A stretch of 64,000 nucleotides of DNA, from the NCBI RefSeq assembly GCF_018588885.1, contig NZ_JAFFIW010000013.1, forward strand, positions 100,428 to 164,427, given 5' to 3'. Below the pieces are notes generated by a model. It did not search any database. It saw nothing but the letters and a program-made list of their open reading frames with translations, and had not been told where the DNA came from. Below are positions 49,428 to 57,567 of this stretch, one piece after another. The DNA comes from Mesorhizobium sp. dw_380. Its GTDB lineage: Bacteria; Pseudomonadota; Alphaproteobacteria; Rhizobiales; Rhizobiaceae. Made by a program: the position numbers and the translations under genes. Position 1 is the first letter of the stretch; every line of letters starts with the position of its first letter.

Positions 49428-50612
49428 TCAGTCGAGCACCGAAACGATCGCCTTGGCGAGGTCGTCCATGCCGTCCTCAGGCAAACCGGCGACATTGATG
49501 CGGCTATCGCCGACCATGTAGACACCATGCTCGGCACGCAGCCGCTCGACCTGCGCTTCCGTGAGGCCAAGCCGCGAGAACATGCCGCGGTGGCTGGCGA
49601 CGAAATCGAAGCGGTCGGAATTGGACTGCCGGCGCAGCGCCTCGGCGAATTGGACGCGAAGCCTCAGCATGCGCAGGCGCATCTCCTCCAGCTCGGCTTC
49701 CCAGTCGGCGCGCAGGGCGGCATCTTCCAACACGATGCGCACGGCCGCGGCACCGTGGTCCGGCGCCATCGAATACATGGCGCGCGCGGCCGACAGCATT
49801 TGGCTCATCGCCACATCAGCTTGCGCGCTGTCCCTGGCCAGGATCATCGCCGCGCCGACACGATCGCGGTAGACGGCGAAATTCTTCGAGCAGCTGGAGG
49901 CGACAACCATTTCCGGAACTTTCGCCGCCAGCAGGCGCAAGCCCAGCGCGTCGGCCTCGAGCCCATCGCCAAAGCCCTGATAGGCGATGTCGACAAACGG
50001 CAGCAGCCCGCGCTCGACGACCAGATCGGTGACGGCCTCCCACTGCGCCGCGTCCAGATTGGCGCCGGTCGGGTTGTGGCAGCAGCCATGCAGCAGCACC
50101 AAGTCGCCGCTCCTGGCCGTCCGCAACGCCGCCAGCATGTCGTCGAAGCGCACAGCACCCGAGGCGGCATCGAAATAGGGGTATTCGCGGATCTGCAGGC
50201 CGGCGGCGCGCATCACCGGCATGTGGTTCGGCCAGGTCGGGTCCGACAGCCAGGCGGTTGCATCCGAACGCGTGCGCTTCAGCAATTCCGCCACCAGCCG
50301 CAGCGCGCCTGAGCCGCCCGGCGCCTGTGCCGCCCGGATGCGCGTCATATCTGCGCCCGGGCCGAAGGCGAGCTTGGCCATCACTGTGTTGAAGCCGGTG
50401 TCGCCGGCAAGACCGAGATAGGTCTTGCTATCCTGGCTGTTCAGCAGCCGCTTTTCGGCCTCACGCACCGCGCGCATGACAGGCGTCTTGCCGTCGCGAT
50501 CCTTGTAGACGCCAACGCCGAGGTCGACTTTGTCGGGGCGCGGATCGGCGCGATAGAGGCCGATCAAGGCCAGGATCTTGTCGGCGGGGGCGGGCTGCAG
50601 GTCTTCGAACAT
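49428..50612 (-). CDS. Aromatic/aspartate aminotransferase (class I, TyrB/AspC-like)
   Basis: 394 residues from ATG 50612 (MFEDLQPAPADKILALIGLYRADPRPDKVDLGVGVYKD), a canonical Ia-subgroup start; the frame extends to 51002 without support. Further signatures are LTKTYLGLAG-like SKTYLGLAGD, SDPTWPNHMPVM, LLHGCCHNPTGANLD, FVDIAYQGFGDGLEADA and the PLP Lys in SSCSKNFAVYRDRVG. The C-terminal Arg is in DSRINVAGL. It transfers amino groups between glutamate and aspartate or aromatic amino acids. Exact specificity cannot be read; annotation as aromatic aminotransferase is the safest. Confidence 0.92.
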   Translation of the reverse strand: MFEDLQPAPADKILALIGLYRADPRPDKVDLGVGVYKDRDGKTPVMRAVREAEKRLLNSQDSKTYLGLAGDTGFNTVMAKLAFGPGADMTRIRAAQAPGGSGALRLVAELLKRTRSDATAWLSDPTWPNHMPVMRAAGLQIREYPYFDAASGAVRFDDMLAALRTARSGDLVLLHGCCHNPTGANLDAAQWEAVTDLVVERGLLPFVDIAYQGFGDGLEADALGLRLLAAKVPEMVVASSCSKNFAVYRDRVGAAMILARDSAQADVAMSQMLSAARAMYSMAPDHGAAAVRIVLEDAALRADWEAELEEMRLRMLRLRVQFAEALRRQSNSDRFDFVASHRGMFSRLGLTEAQVERLRAEHGVYMVGDSRINVAGLPEDGMDDLAKAIVSVLD

Positions 50613-50792
50613 CGCTATGGTTCCGTTGGCGCGGCGGAGTGATACGCAAATCGAACGCGCTTCACCAGCGCTTTCGGCTTGATCAGGGCGAAAACCGGCG
50701 CCTCGGCATGCCATGCCAGATCCCGTCGGCGACCGAGGGCTGAGCGACCAGCGCCGAGAAAAAACCGAACGGGTCAGGATTAAAACCCCCAC

Positions 50793-51344
50793 ATGCCGCG
50801 TAAACAGGGCATGAAACGGTCGATGCCACGCTTTGACATCATAGGACAGCTCGGATCGCTGCGGCGCTACGCGCAGTCGCTGACGCGCGACAGTGCGGAC
50901 GCCGAGGATCTCGTGCATGACGCGCTGGTGCGCGCCTATGAGCGGCGCGGCACCTTTCGCTCGGGTGGAAACCTGCGGGCGTGGCTGCTGTCGATCGTCC
51001 ACAATGCGTTTGTCGACCGCATGCGCTCACGGCGCTCGGAAGCGGTGCGCATCGAACAGGCCGGATACCTCGCCGATGCAAGCACGCCGGCGCCGCAGGA
51101 GCATTCGGTGCGCCTGGCGCAGGTGCGGGATGCCTTTTTCAACCTGCCGGAAGAGCAGCGTTCGGCGCTGCATCTGGTTGCCATCGAAGGGCTTTCCTAC
51201 CAACAGGCGGCCAATGCCACCGGGGTGCCGCTGGGCACGCTGATGTCGCGCATCGGCAGGGCGCGCGGCGCCTTGCGCCTGATGGAGGACGCCGCCCCGG
51301 CGCGCGGAAAAAATCATCTTAGGATCGTGGGAGGTGAGCAATGA
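50793..51344 (+). CDS. ECF-family RNA polymerase sigma factor
   Basis: About 183 residues; Met at 50811 or 50823 are alternative starts, as no start has a good ribosome-binding site. Region 2 is RRYAQSLTRDSADAEDLVHDALVRAYERRGTFRSGGNLRAWLLSIVHNAFVDRMR. Region 4 is FFNLPEEQRSALHLVAIEGLSYQQAANATGVPLGTLMSRIGRARGALR. No region 3, as expected for ECF. Its stop overlaps the start of a membrane anti-sigma gene by four bases, so the pair forms a classic switch. The signal is unknown. Confidence 0.93.
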   Translation: MPRKQGMKRSMPRFDIIGQLGSLRRYAQSLTRDSADAEDLVHDALVRAYERRGTFRSGGNLRAWLLSIVHNAFVDRMRSRRSEAVRIEQAGYLADASTPAPQEHSVRLAQVRDAFFNLPEEQRSALHLVAIEGLSYQQAANATGVPLGTLMSRIGRARGALRLMEDAAPARGKNHLRIVGGEQ

Positions 51345-52114
51345 CCGCTCTTGTCGACCCCGTGACCGACACCGATCTCGACGCCTATGTCGATGACCAG
51401 CTGGACGTGCCCCGCCGCATCGAGGTCGAGGCATTCCTGTCCACACGTCCGGAGGCCGCCGCGCGCGTGATGTCGGATCTGCGGACCCGCGATGAACTGC
51501 GCGTGGCGATTGCCGGCTCAAATGGCATCGCGTGGCCGGCGACCGCTGACGCGGCGCGGCGGCTGGAGAGGGGGCTCGCCCGCGGCCGCATGTTCGGCGT
51601 GTTGCAGCGCGCTGCCGCCGTCGCGGCCTTCGTTGCCGCCGGCTGGCTGGCGAACGGCATCATCGGGCCGATGTCGGTAACCAAGGTCGTCGCTTCGCCG
51701 CAGCCACCCGCCTATGTCGACGAGGCGGTGCGGGCACACAGAACGACACTGGTGCGCGAAACCATGCCCTCGCAGCGGGAAGCGCCAAACTATGATGCCG
51801 GCGAGATCCGCGCCGCGACCGCGATCGTCATGCCGTCGCTGCCCAAGGACTGGAAGGTGCGCGACGTGCAGATCTATCCGTCGCGCTTCGGCCCCAGCGT
51901 CGAGATGGCTGTCGACACCAAGGAGATGGGCCTGGTGTCGCTGTTTGCGATCCGGCCGGGAACCTTCGACGTCGTGAAGCCGACGGTCGCGCCCTCGGGA
52001 GATATCTCCTCGGCCTATTTCCAGATCGGTGAGGTCGCCTATGCGGTGGTGGCGCGCAGCGGGGTTCATGACCTCGACCGCGCCGCCGAGACGCTCGCCA
52101 GAACGCTTTACTGA
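51341..52114 (+). CDS. Transmembrane anti-sigma factor
   Basis: 257 residues. The cytoplasmic N-terminus (DTDLDAYVDDQLDVPRRIEVEAFLSTRPEAAARV) is the typical anti-sigma helix bundle but lacks the Cys/His zinc motif. One membrane segment lies near residues 87-107 (VLQRAAAVAAFVAAGWLANGIIG). The periplasmic C-terminus includes LPKDWKVRDVQIYPSRFGPSVEMAV and a late YFQIGEVAYAVVA. It should hold the upstream ECF sigma factor inactive until an envelope signal. Assignment rests on operon position and topology. Confidence 0.88.
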   Translation: MTALVDPVTDTDLDAYVDDQLDVPRRIEVEAFLSTRPEAAARVMSDLRTRDELRVAIAGSNGIAWPATADAARRLERGLARGRMFGVLQRAAAVAAFVAAGWLANGIIGPMSVTKVVASPQPPAYVDEAVRAHRTTLVRETMPSQREAPNYDAGEIRAATAIVMPSLPKDWKVRDVQIYPSRFGPSVEMAVDTKEMGLVSLFAIRPGTFDVVKPTVAPSGDISSAYFQIGEVAYAVVARSGVHDLDRAAETLARTLY

Positions 52115-52137
52115 CCGCCCCACAAAGGAGAATAGAA

Positions 52138-52854
52138 ATGAACACGCCCAATCTGGGATATCGCGTTGGCAGCGGCGCCCAAACCGGAGCCGTCTTTGAC
52201 GAGGGCCTGCGCCAGCACATGCTGCGCGTCTACAACTACATGGGCCTTGGCCTGGTGGTCACCGGCCTCGTCGCCTTCATGGTGTCGTCGACGCCGGCGC
52301 TCTACGTGCCGATCTTCTCCAGCCCGCTGAAATGGGTGGTGATGCTGGCGCCGCTGGCCTTCGTCATGCTGTTTTCGTTCAAGATGCAGACCATGTCGGC
52401 GGCGAGCGCCCAGATGATGTTCTGGGCCTTCTGCGCGGTGATGGGCCTGTCGCTGGCCTCCGTGTTCCTGGTCTTCACCGGCACCAGCATCGCGCGCACC
52501 TTCTTCATCGCCGCCACCATGTTCGGCGCCACCAGCCTCTATGGCTACACGACCAGGCGCGACCTGACGCAATTCTCGTCGTTCCTGATCATGGGCCTGA
52601 TCGGCGTGGTGATCGCCAGCATCGTCAACATCTTCCTCGGCTCGACCGCGCTGCAGTTCGCCATTTCGGTGATCGGCATCGCCGTCTTCATCGGCCTGAC
52701 CGCCTGGGACACGCAGACGATCAAGGAACAGTATGCCGAGAACTTCGACGCGGAATCGCGGCAGAAGCTGGCCGTCTTCGGCGCCTTCTCGCTCTACCTG
52801 AACTTCATCAACATCTTCCAGCTGCTGCTGAACTTCACCGGCGAGCGCGAGTAA
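52138..52854 (+). CDS. Bax inhibitor-1/YccA family membrane protein
   Basis: A 238-residue protein with seven hydrophobic segments, beginning after an N-terminal VFDEGLRQHMLRVYNYMGLGLVVTGLVAFMV. The family signature block near the C-terminus is GLTAWDTQTIKEQYAE, and GYTTRRDLTQFSSFLIMGLIG is also typical. Bacterial relatives form pH-sensitive calcium leak channels or interact with FtsH. AAAGGAG precedes the ATG. It follows the sigma/anti-sigma pair by 23 bases, so it may be a member of that regulon. Confidence 0.92.
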   Translation: MNTPNLGYRVGSGAQTGAVFDEGLRQHMLRVYNYMGLGLVVTGLVAFMVSSTPALYVPIFSSPLKWVVMLAPLAFVMLFSFKMQTMSAASAQMMFWAFCAVMGLSLASVFLVFTGTSIARTFFIAATMFGATSLYGYTTRRDLTQFSSFLIMGLIGVVIASIVNIFLGSTALQFAISVIGIAVFIGLTAWDTQTIKEQYAENFDAESRQKLAVFGAFSLYLNFINIFQLLLNFTGERE

Positions 52855-53012
52855 CGACTGTCCGCTGTAGGCAGGGGCGGGGATTGTGGCTTGATGCGGA
52901 GAGGTGGCCGGAGGGATTCTCCGGCCACAATTCGTTCCGGCAAGAGGCTGCATCTTGAGTCCCCAGGAGCTTTTGCTAGTCTGCCTCGGCCTTCAACACC
53001 GCGCGAGGACAA

Positions 53013-53900
53013 GTGGCAGACAGCCAAACGCTTCATGGCGACGGCATCTCAGCTGTAATAACCGGGCAGGGCGCCGAACTGGTTTCGCTGCGGGATGCGC
53101 AAGAATTTGAATTCCTATGGCAGGCCGGGCCAGAGTGGCGGCGTCATTCGCCGGTGCTGTTTCCGATCGTTGGGCGGCTGAGGGGTGATCAGTTACACCA
53201 TCGGGGTCAAACCTATCCGATGACGCAGCATGGGTTCGCCCGCGACAAGCCGTTTGCGTGGGCGGAGAGGGGACCTCGATCCTGCACGCTGGTTCTCACC
53301 GACGATGCCGACACACGCGCGCGCTACCCCTTCGCCTTTCGTCTTGATGTGACCTATACGCTCGACCGCCGGCAGCTTGGCGTGACCTTCGAGGTCACCA
53401 ACACCGGCGACGAGCCGCTGCCGGCCTCAATCGGCGCGCACCCTGCATTCAACTGGCCATTGCTGCCGGAATTGCCCAAGGAATCCTACCGGCTGACCTT
53501 TGCCGAAAATGAACCGGCGCCGATCCGCCGCCTCAAGGATGGCCTCCTGCTCCCAGCGCCGCGGCCGACGCCCATTGAAGGCAAGACTCTTGCACTGTCC
53601 GAACGGCTGTTCGATGACGACGCAGTCATCCTGGATCGGCCCGCGAGCACCAGCGTGCGCTACGCCGCCGATCATGGTCCGGCTATCGAAATGTCATGGC
53701 AGGGAGTTGAGGAACTTGGCATCTGGTCCAAACCCGGCGGCGCGCCGTTCCTGTGCATCGAGCCCTGGCACGGCATCGCAAGCACGGCCGATTTCGACGG
53801 CGAGTTCAGCGACAAGCCTGGCGTGATGCTGATCGAACCGGGAGCGAAGCGTTCGCTGGGCTACCGGATCAGCCTGGAAGAGGGCTGCTCTCGTTCTTGA
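53013..53900 (+). CDS. Aldose 1-epimerase family protein
   Basis: A 295-residue galactose-mutarotase-like protein from GTG 53013, behind CGAGGAC. Visible blocks are GQGAELVSLRDAQEFEFLWQAGPEWRRHSPVLFPIVGRL, MTQHGFARDKPFAW, the catalytic-type His in IGAHPAFNWPL, and FLCIEPWHGIAS with the Glu base. It resembles the LacX/YeaD-like subfamily acting on sugars or hexose-6-phosphates. Substrate not determined. Nothing links it to the neighbours. Confidence 0.87.
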   Translation: MADSQTLHGDGISAVITGQGAELVSLRDAQEFEFLWQAGPEWRRHSPVLFPIVGRLRGDQLHHRGQTYPMTQHGFARDKPFAWAERGPRSCTLVLTDDADTRARYPFAFRLDVTYTLDRRQLGVTFEVTNTGDEPLPASIGAHPAFNWPLLPELPKESYRLTFAENEPAPIRRLKDGLLLPAPRPTPIEGKTLALSERLFDDDAVILDRPASTSVRYAADHGPAIEMSWQGVEELGIWSKPGGAPFLCIEPWHGIASTADFDGEFSDKPGVMLIEPGAKRSLGYRISLEEGCSRS

Positions 53901-53965
53901 CCCATAAGTTGCGTGGGATTTGACAGGGCTCGAGAGCTGTCGCGAGAGATCTGCCTTGCGTTTAC

Positions 53966-53993
53966 GTTGAACGGATTATAGTTTATGTTCAAC
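53966..53993. promoter_or_regulatory. Inverted repeat upstream of the toxin-antitoxin pair
   Basis: GTTGAAC (53966-53972) and GTTCAAC (53987-53993) are perfect inverted 7-mers around an AT-rich centre (GGATTATAGTTTAT) that contains a -10-like TATAGT. It ends 13 bases before the antitoxin start, with AGGAGG between. Autorepression by the antitoxin is the usual arrangement and is inferred. Confidence 0.5.
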
Positions 53994-54006
53994 ACAGGAG
54001 GCTGGC

Positions 54007-54303
54007 ATGGGTGCTCAAATCCCTTCTGCTGAAGACAGTGAGGCAAAAGTTGCGATGACCCGCAACAAGCTTGTGCTTGAGCAAGCGAGGGCGGTTGGCC
54101 TTCTCGGCACGGCGAAAAATACCCGTTTGTCGGGGCGTGTACCATCTGAGTTGATCGACGCGGCGAAGAAGCGCGCCCATGTCACTTCGGATACTGAGCT
54201 GTTGGAACTGGCATTGTCACGGTTGGCCCTGGAGGATGACTTTGGCGCCCGCCTCGTCAAGCGCAAAGGCAGCATTCCATCGGATGTAGACCTTGGGATT
54301 TGA
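54007..54303 (+). CDS. Antitoxin of a type II toxin-antitoxin pair
   Basis: A 98-residue protein behind a strong ACAGGAGG. The middle (RLSGRVPSELIDAAKKRAHVTSDTELLELALSRLALED) looks like a ribbon-helix-helix or similar DNA-binding segment, and the end (FGARLVKRKGSIPSDVDLGI) resembles toxin-wrapping antitoxin tails. Family not recognised precisely. Its last 11 bases overlap the toxin gene. It probably represses the operon through the upstream inverted repeat. Confidence 0.72.
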   Translation: MGAQIPSAEDSEAKVAMTRNKLVLEQARAVGLLGTAKNTRLSGRVPSELIDAAKKRAHVTSDTELLELALSRLALEDDFGARLVKRKGSIPSDVDLGI

Positions 54304-54883
54304 TCTCTCTGAAGCCCTTCGATCGATTAAACCCCAGAAACGACAGGGAACGCTTGAGCGTCGGGCCGATGACGATCTGCCTTGGGTCGATGATGAGCCA
54401 ACCATTGGCGGCCCGCTGTTTCTGGACACCAGCGTCTATCTGGACGTGCTGCAGGGGCGGTCGCCGGCGGAGGTGGACACGCTTCTAACCTATCGCCTAT
54501 GTCACCATTCGGCGGTCTGCCTGTCTGAGTTGACCCATGCATTCGGTCGCCTGGATCCGAAACATGCTTCCACAAAAGCGGTGCTGGAAACAATCCAGGC
54601 GACGGTAAACGATGTACCGGAGCACAGGCTTCATGCTCCAGACACAGCAATCTGGGGTCAAGCGGGTGTCCTTTCCGGCTTGCTATTTCGGTTGAGCAAT
54701 TTGCCAAGGGGTGCGGGGCACGAGCGTCGATTCCTCAATGACGTGCTGATTTTCCTGCAGGCGCGGCAGCTTGGTGCAAGTGTGCTTACCGGCAACATCA
54801 GGGACTTCGACTATCTTTCCCAGATGATTCCGACGGGGCGCATTATTCTGTACCGAACTTCCACAGCCTCGCCATCCGAATGA
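54293..54883 (+). CDS. PIN-domain-like toxin (RNase)
   Basis: 196 residues from TTG 54293 inside the antitoxin end. The PIN domain begins at GGPLFLDTSVYLDVLQGR with acidic Asp45. Further acidic candidates are Glu79 (CLSELTHAFG), Asp150 (RRFLNDVLIFLQARQLG) and Asp171 (VLTGNIRDFDYL). The first 40 residues (LSEALRSIKPQKRQG...) are an extra N-terminal extension not usual for VapC, which is about 130 residues. It probably cleaves RNA. The overlap with the antitoxin supports a functional module. Confidence 0.75.
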   Translation: MGFDLSEALRSIKPQKRQGTLERRADDDLPWVDDEPTIGGPLFLDTSVYLDVLQGRSPAEVDTLLTYRLCHHSAVCLSELTHAFGRLDPKHASTKAVLETIQATVNDVPEHRLHAPDTAIWGQAGVLSGLLFRLSNLPRGAGHERRFLNDVLIFLQARQLGASVLTGNIRDFDYLSQMIPTGRIILYRTSTASPSE

Positions 54884-55134
54884 ACATCGCGCTCGCCCAG
54901 TCTTCTCCGCATTCGTCACGAACTGGAGCTGTCGGGACGGGAGCGGTCCACCGACGTCAATCATCTACAGAACGGACCGGCGTTCCTGCGCTATCGACGG
55001 GCGGGGTTCTAACCCTCGGGTTCCTACCATCCAGAAGTCGCATAAGATAGATTATGGAACTGACGCCTTGACCACCAGCTGGAAATAACCGCGGATTTTC
55101 ATAGGCTTGAGACGACCGATGCATGTTGCCTTGA
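54884..55134. other. 251-base gap with nothing recognised
   Basis: The interval between the toxin gene and the GNAT gene was read on both strands. It has short frames but no family motif, no clear terminator and no repeat. Confidence 0.4.
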
Positions 55135-55923
55135 GTGAATGATCAACGCTACGCTGTTTGGATGTCGATAGCAAAGCGTGAGATGGAATCGGCGATCGAG
55201 GTGTTCGTGTATGGATACAGCACCGACCGGAGCCGAACCTTTCCTTACGAAGCCAGCCGCGTCGGACCATTGTGGCTGATGCGCGATGCCGTGCGCAAGA
55301 ACCCTCGTAATTACCGCAGCGAGGAATGGGTCGTCCACGACGTCGCTCCTCAGGAGGCTGATGCGATCGCGCGGCAGCACGCACGGTCGGGCTTCGCCAT
55401 CTCCGTCATGATGGCGAACGAGGAGCCCGATGGACCGACGCGAACTGCCTATAAGGATCTCGGCTATCGGCTGCTTCGGACGGAAGGTTTCTTTCTCCAG
55501 CGGTTGCGCCAGATTCCGAACCCGCCGGCCGTCGTCTCGATCGAACGCGTGCAGACAGTCGAACGGGCGGCGCAATTGGGAAAGATCATGCGCAAGCGGC
55601 CGATCGCGGCCGATCTGCTCGGTGACGGCGCGCCGTTCCGGCAATATGTGGCGGTCGATGGCAACGATATCGTTGGGCGCGTGCGCAGCGTGAACGCCGC
55701 GGGAGCCACGTGGTGCGCGGCCATGTATGTCGAGCCTTCGCACCGGCGTCGCGGCATCGGCCAGGCGCTGATGTCTAAAATGCTGCACGACGACAGGGCT
55801 CGTGGGGCGCGGTGTTCGGTGCTGGCGGCGACACACGCTGGGGCGCTGCTATATCCCCGCATGGGTTACGAGCGCATCGGCACGCTGTTGATATTCCAAC
55901 CGAAGAAGCGAACGGCCAAATGA
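55135..55923 (+). CDS. GNAT family N-acetyltransferase
   Basis: 262 residues from GTG 55135; ATG 55162 (MSIAKREMESAI) is an alternative start nine codons in. The N-terminal half is unlike standard GNATs (FVYGYSTDRSRTFPYEASRVGPLWLMRDAVRKNPRNYRSEEWV). The C-terminal half carries WCAAMYVEPSHRRRGIGQALMSKML (acetyl-CoA loop RRRGIGQAL) and GALLYPRMGYERIGTLLIFQP. Related two-part GNATs occur in actinobacteria and rhizobia. Substrate unknown. Confidence 0.8.
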   Translation: MNDQRYAVWMSIAKREMESAIEVFVYGYSTDRSRTFPYEASRVGPLWLMRDAVRKNPRNYRSEEWVVHDVAPQEADAIARQHARSGFAISVMMANEEPDGPTRTAYKDLGYRLLRTEGFFLQRLRQIPNPPAVVSIERVQTVERAAQLGKIMRKRPIAADLLGDGAPFRQYVAVDGNDIVGRVRSVNAAGATWCAAMYVEPSHRRRGIGQALMSKMLHDDRARGARCSVLAATHAGALLYPRMGYERIGTLLIFQPKKRTAK

Positions 55924-55951
55924 ACAGGCGCCAAATAAACAGACGTATGTA

Positions 55952-56770
55952 TCACGCTGTTTCATAAGGGATTTCAATCACCATACCATCATATGCGGGC
56001 TCAATGGTGTCAGGCGTCTCAGCCATGACCGTGGCGTAGTCGAGCGGCACATGCATATGCGTCAGCACGGAGTGTTTTGGCGCCAGCCGTTCGATCCATT
56101 CAAGCGCCTGGCCAAGCGACAGGTGGCTCGGATGCGTTCTGTACTGCAGCGCGTCGATGATCAGGACATCGAGGTCGCGCAGCCGTTCGACGGTGGCATC
56201 TGGAAAGTCGCTGACATCAGGGCAATAGGCCAGCCCCCCAACACGAAAGCCGAGCGAGATGATGTCGCCATGGACCTGCGGCAACGGCTCGAGGGCGAGG
56301 GCACCCCCCTCTCCTTCGATCATCACCGGCCTTGCGTGGTCGATGATATGGGCACTGACGATCGGCGGATAGGAACTGCCTGGCGGTGTCTCGAAGCAGT
56401 AGCCGAACGCCTGGCGCAGCCGCAGCATCGTCGGCTCGTCGGCATGGATATCGATCCGCTGGCGTTGATCGTGGACGAAGCCGCGCAGATCGTCGATGCC
56501 GTGGATGTGGTCGGCGTGCGGATGCGTATAGACGGCCGCGTCAATGCGCCTGACAGAGGCCAGCAGCATCTGCTGGCGGAAATCCGGCCCCGTGTCGATG
56601 ACGACTGTCGTGCGGTTGCCGTTCGCCGCGATCCGTTCAACCAGAATGGCGGTTCGCGTGCGCCGGTTCTTAGGATTGTCCGGGTCGCACTTGCCCCAGT
56701 CGCCGGTTATGCGCGGCGTACCTGGCGACGAGCCGCAGCCGAGAACGGTGACGCGCAGCCTGTCGGTCAT
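55952..56770 (-). CDS. Metallo-beta-lactamase-fold hydrolase (PhnP-like)
   Basis: A 272-residue MBL-fold phosphodiesterase-type enzyme. VTVLGCGSSPGTPRI starts the fold, VIDTGPDFRQQML follows, and the metal-binding HxHxDH is THPHADHIHGIDDLRGF. Later ligands are in YCPDVSDFP and LTHMHVPLDY. PhnP relatives hydrolyse cyclic phosphates, such as 5-phosphoribosyl 1,2-cyclic phosphate. The four-base overlap with tatD suggests a nucleic-acid or nucleotide salvage context. It is the last gene of the tmk-holB-metG-tatD strand. Confidence 0.87.
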   Translation of the reverse strand: MTDRLRVTVLGCGSSPGTPRITGDWGKCDPDNPKNRRTRTAILVERIAANGNRTTVVIDTGPDFRQQMLLASVRRIDAAVYTHPHADHIHGIDDLRGFVHDQRQRIDIHADEPTMLRLRQAFGYCFETPPGSSYPPIVSAHIIDHARPVMIEGEGGALALEPLPQVHGDIISLGFRVGGLAYCPDVSDFPDATVERLRDLDVLIIDALQYRTHPSHLSLGQALEWIERLAPKHSVLTHMHVPLDYATVMAETPDTIEPAYDGMVIEIPYETA

Positions 56771-57567
56771 GCCTTGGACGCTCGCTGGTCCGGGCGCGGC
56801 ATTTTTCCAAACAGCCGGAAGAAATTATTCGTCGTCAGATCAGCGATTTCAGCCTCGCTGACACCAATCGTCTCTGCCAGCACCTTGGCGGTTTGCGCGA
56901 CATAGGCCGGCTCGTTGCGCTTGCCGCGAAACGGCACCGGCGCCAGGTATGGTGCGTCGGTTTCGACCAGCAACCGGTCATGCGGCACATCGGCGGCGAT
57001 GGCGCGCAATTCTGCCGAATTCTTGAAGGTCAGGATACCCGAGAACGACACATAGCCGCCGAGCGAAACGCCGATTTCGGCCAATCCGCGTCCCGAGGAG
57101 AAACAATGCAGGATGAAGGGGAAGGCGCCCTTCCCTGTTTCCTCCTCGAGAATGTCAGCCATGTCGCCGTCAGCGTCGCGCGCATGGATGACGAGAGGCA
57201 GGCCGGTCGCGCGAGCGGCGGCGATGTGGGTGCGAAAGCCCTGCGCCTGCGCATCGCGCGGCGCCTTGTCGTAGAAGTAGTCCAGTCCAGCCTCGCCGAT
57301 CGCCACCACCTTCGGGTGGGCAGACAGGCGGACAAGCTCCTCGGCCGTCACGTCCAGCTCTTCGGCGGCATTGTGCGGATGGGTGCCGACAGAGCAATAC
57401 ACTTCGTCGAAAGTCTCCGCGATTTCAAGTATTTGCTGAAACCGCTTCACGCGTGTAGAGATTGTTACCATGCGGCCGATTCCGGCCGCTAGGGCGCGGG
57501 CGACGATGGCCGCCCGCTCCTCGGCGAAATCTGGAAAATCCAGATGGCAGTGGCTGTCGACGAGCAT
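56767..57567 (-). CDS. tatD: TatD family deoxyribonuclease
   Basis: A 266-residue TIM-barrel metallo-hydrolase. It begins [14 protein letters not shown] with HxH metal ligands. GEAGLDYFYDKAPRDAQAQGFRTHIAAA, LPLVIHARDAD, FILHCFSSG and LLVETDAPYLAPVPFRGKRNEPAYV follow. The family are 3'-5' exonucleases or D-aminoacyl-type hydrolases. Its ATG overlaps the metG stop. The tatD-metG-holB-tmk order is conserved across many proteobacteria. Confidence 0.94.
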   Translation of the reverse strand: MLVDSHCHLDFPDFAEERAAIVARALAAGIGRMVTISTRVKRFQQILEIAETFDEVYCSVGTHPHNAAEELDVTAEELVRLSAHPKVVAIGEAGLDYFYDKAPRDAQAQGFRTHIAAARATGLPLVIHARDADGDMADILEEETGKGAFPFILHCFSSGRGLAEIGVSLGGYVSFSGILTFKNSAELRAIAADVPHDRLLVETDAPYLAPVPFRGKRNEPAYVAQTAKVLAETIGVSEAEIADLTTNNFFRLFGKMPRPDQRASKA

